Origin: Rhizobacter sp. | GTDB taxonomy: Bacteria; Pseudomonadota; Gammaproteobacteria; Burkholderiales; Burkholderiaceae | Direction of reading: 5' to 3' | Assembly (NCBI GenBank): GCA_014379885.1 | Contig: JACMKW010000126.1 | Coordinates: 1 to 5,369 of the forward strand | DNA: 5,369 nt | The notes under the pieces: model-generated | Database searches by the model: none | What the model saw: the letters and a program-made list of their open reading frames with translations, nothing else | Told to the model about the DNA's origin: nothing | Made by a program: the position numbers and the translations under genes | Part shown: positions 4,792 through 5,369 of the stretch, in pieces | Numbering within the stretch: the first letter of the stretch is position 1 | How the letters are laid out: each line of letters opens with the position of its first letter

Positions 4792-5369
4792 ATGACCAAC
4801 AAAGCCGCCTTCCAGTGGGACGACCCGCTGCTGCTTGACCAGCAACTCACCAGCGACGAGCGCGCCATCCGCGACGCGGCGAGCGCGTATGCGCAAGGCA
4901 AGCTCGCACCGCGCGTGCTCGAAGCCTTTCGCCATGAGAAGACCGACCCGTCGATCTTTCGCGAGATGGGCGAACTGGGCCTGCTCGGCCCCACCATTCC
5001 CGAACAATACGGGGGAGCCGCGCTCAACTACGTGTGCTACGGCCTGATCGCACGCGAAGTGGAGCGTGTGGACTCGGGCTACCGCTCGATGATGAGCGTG
5101 CAGTCGTCGCTCGTCATGGTGCCCATCAACGATTTCGGCAACGAAGCGACCAAGCAGAAGTATTTGCCCAAGCTGGCCTCGGGCGAATGGATCGGCTGCT
5201 TCGGCCTGACCGAGCCCGATCACGGCTCCGACCCCGGCAGCATGGTTACGCGCGCCAAAAAGGTGGCCGGCGGCTACAGCTTGAGCGGCGCCAAGATGTG
5301 GATCAGCAACAGCCCGATCGCCGACGTGTTCGTGGTCTGGGCCAAAGACGATGAAGGCGCGATCCGCGG
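4792..5369 (+). CDS. gcdH: glutaryl-CoA dehydrogenase (partial, C-terminus beyond right edge)
   Basis: A flavoenzyme that oxidises and decarboxylates glutaryl-CoA to crotonyl-CoA, releasing CO2 and passing electrons to ETF. I translated 192 residues without a stop; full enzymes are about 395 aa, so about half is present. The start [22 protein letters not shown] closely follows the human enzyme's F-W-DPL-L-QLT-DE segment. [20 protein letters not shown] (89-108) carries Glu91, Arg98 and Ser99, which correspond to Glu87, Arg94 and Ser95 of mature human GCDH; the Arg binds the substrate's free carboxylate. [17 protein letters not shown] (135-151) is the acyl-CoA dehydrogenase signature and [19 protein letters not shown] (166-184) the next FAD/substrate segment. 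The catalytic Glu lies outside the window. ATG 4792 has GGAG at 4780-4783. It lies 78 bp after pimD, separated by the hairpin, and probably in the same operon. It takes the C5 product of pimeloyl-CoA beta-oxidation onward. Confidence 0.95.
   Translation, partial: MTNKAAFQWDDPLLLDQQLTSDERAIRDAASAYAQGKLAPRVLEAFRHEKTDPSIFREMGELGLLGPTIPEQYGGAALNYVCYGLIAREVERVDSGYRSMMSVQSSLVMVPINDFGNEATKQKYLPKLASGEWIGCFGLTEPDHGSDPGSMVTRAKKVAGGYSLSGAKMWISNSPIADVFVVWAKDDEGAIR

Noticed and set aside
3922..5223. 433-aa minus-strand open frame across pimD, the hairpin and gcdH
   Set aside because: It is the antisense of two well-supported dehydrogenases, with His/Gln/Arg-rich low-complexity content, no recognisable domain, and it reads through the REP-like palindrome. 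Long antisense frames are expected at this GC content.

Overview
The base composition is GC-rich, codons are strongly G/C-ending, and an interspersed palindrome with a core like GTTCGGGCTGAGC is present. Together with the gene content, this suggests a betaproteobacterium of the order Burkholderiales, probably Comamonadaceae or a relative. This is inference: no rRNA or marker gene is in the window.

Left part (1-1191): a GntR-family regulator of the FCD (FadR C-terminal) group runs off the left edge on the minus strand. A stand-alone receiver-domain response regulator is transcribed divergently on the plus strand. The 229-bp region between them holds a G-quadruplex motif, a perfect GTAATT-CTT-AATTAC palindrome inside a candidate gntR promoter, and an exact 22-bp tandem duplication carrying two TTGCAA palindromes.

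Right part (1211-5369): an IclR-family regulator on the minus strand is divergent from a plus-strand acyl-CoA dehydrogenase cluster. The first two genes match the large and small subunits of the pimeloyl-CoA dehydrogenase (PimC/PimD) type. The third, cut by the right edge, is a clear glutaryl-CoA dehydrogenase (GcdH). The IclR-pimC spacer (2051-2313) contains a plus-strand sigma70-like promoter with a perfect TTGACA and a 19-bp palindrome just downstream, a plausible IclR operator. A 52-nt near-perfect hairpin of the dispersed REP-like type lies between pimD and gcdH.

Working model (inference): the IclR protein controls a dicarboxylyl-CoA degradation operon. PimCD oxidises pimeloyl-CoA or a similar C6-C8 dicarboxylyl-CoA. 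One round of beta-oxidation, by enzymes outside the window, shortens pimeloyl-CoA to glutaryl-CoA, which GcdH converts to crotonyl-CoA. The motifs normally found in one acyl-CoA dehydrogenase chain are divided between PimC and PimD, so the two should work only as a heteromer. I saw no CRISPR array, tRNA, rRNA, insertion sequence or wholly new system. The points most worth checking are the regulatory DNA and the intra-operon hairpin.
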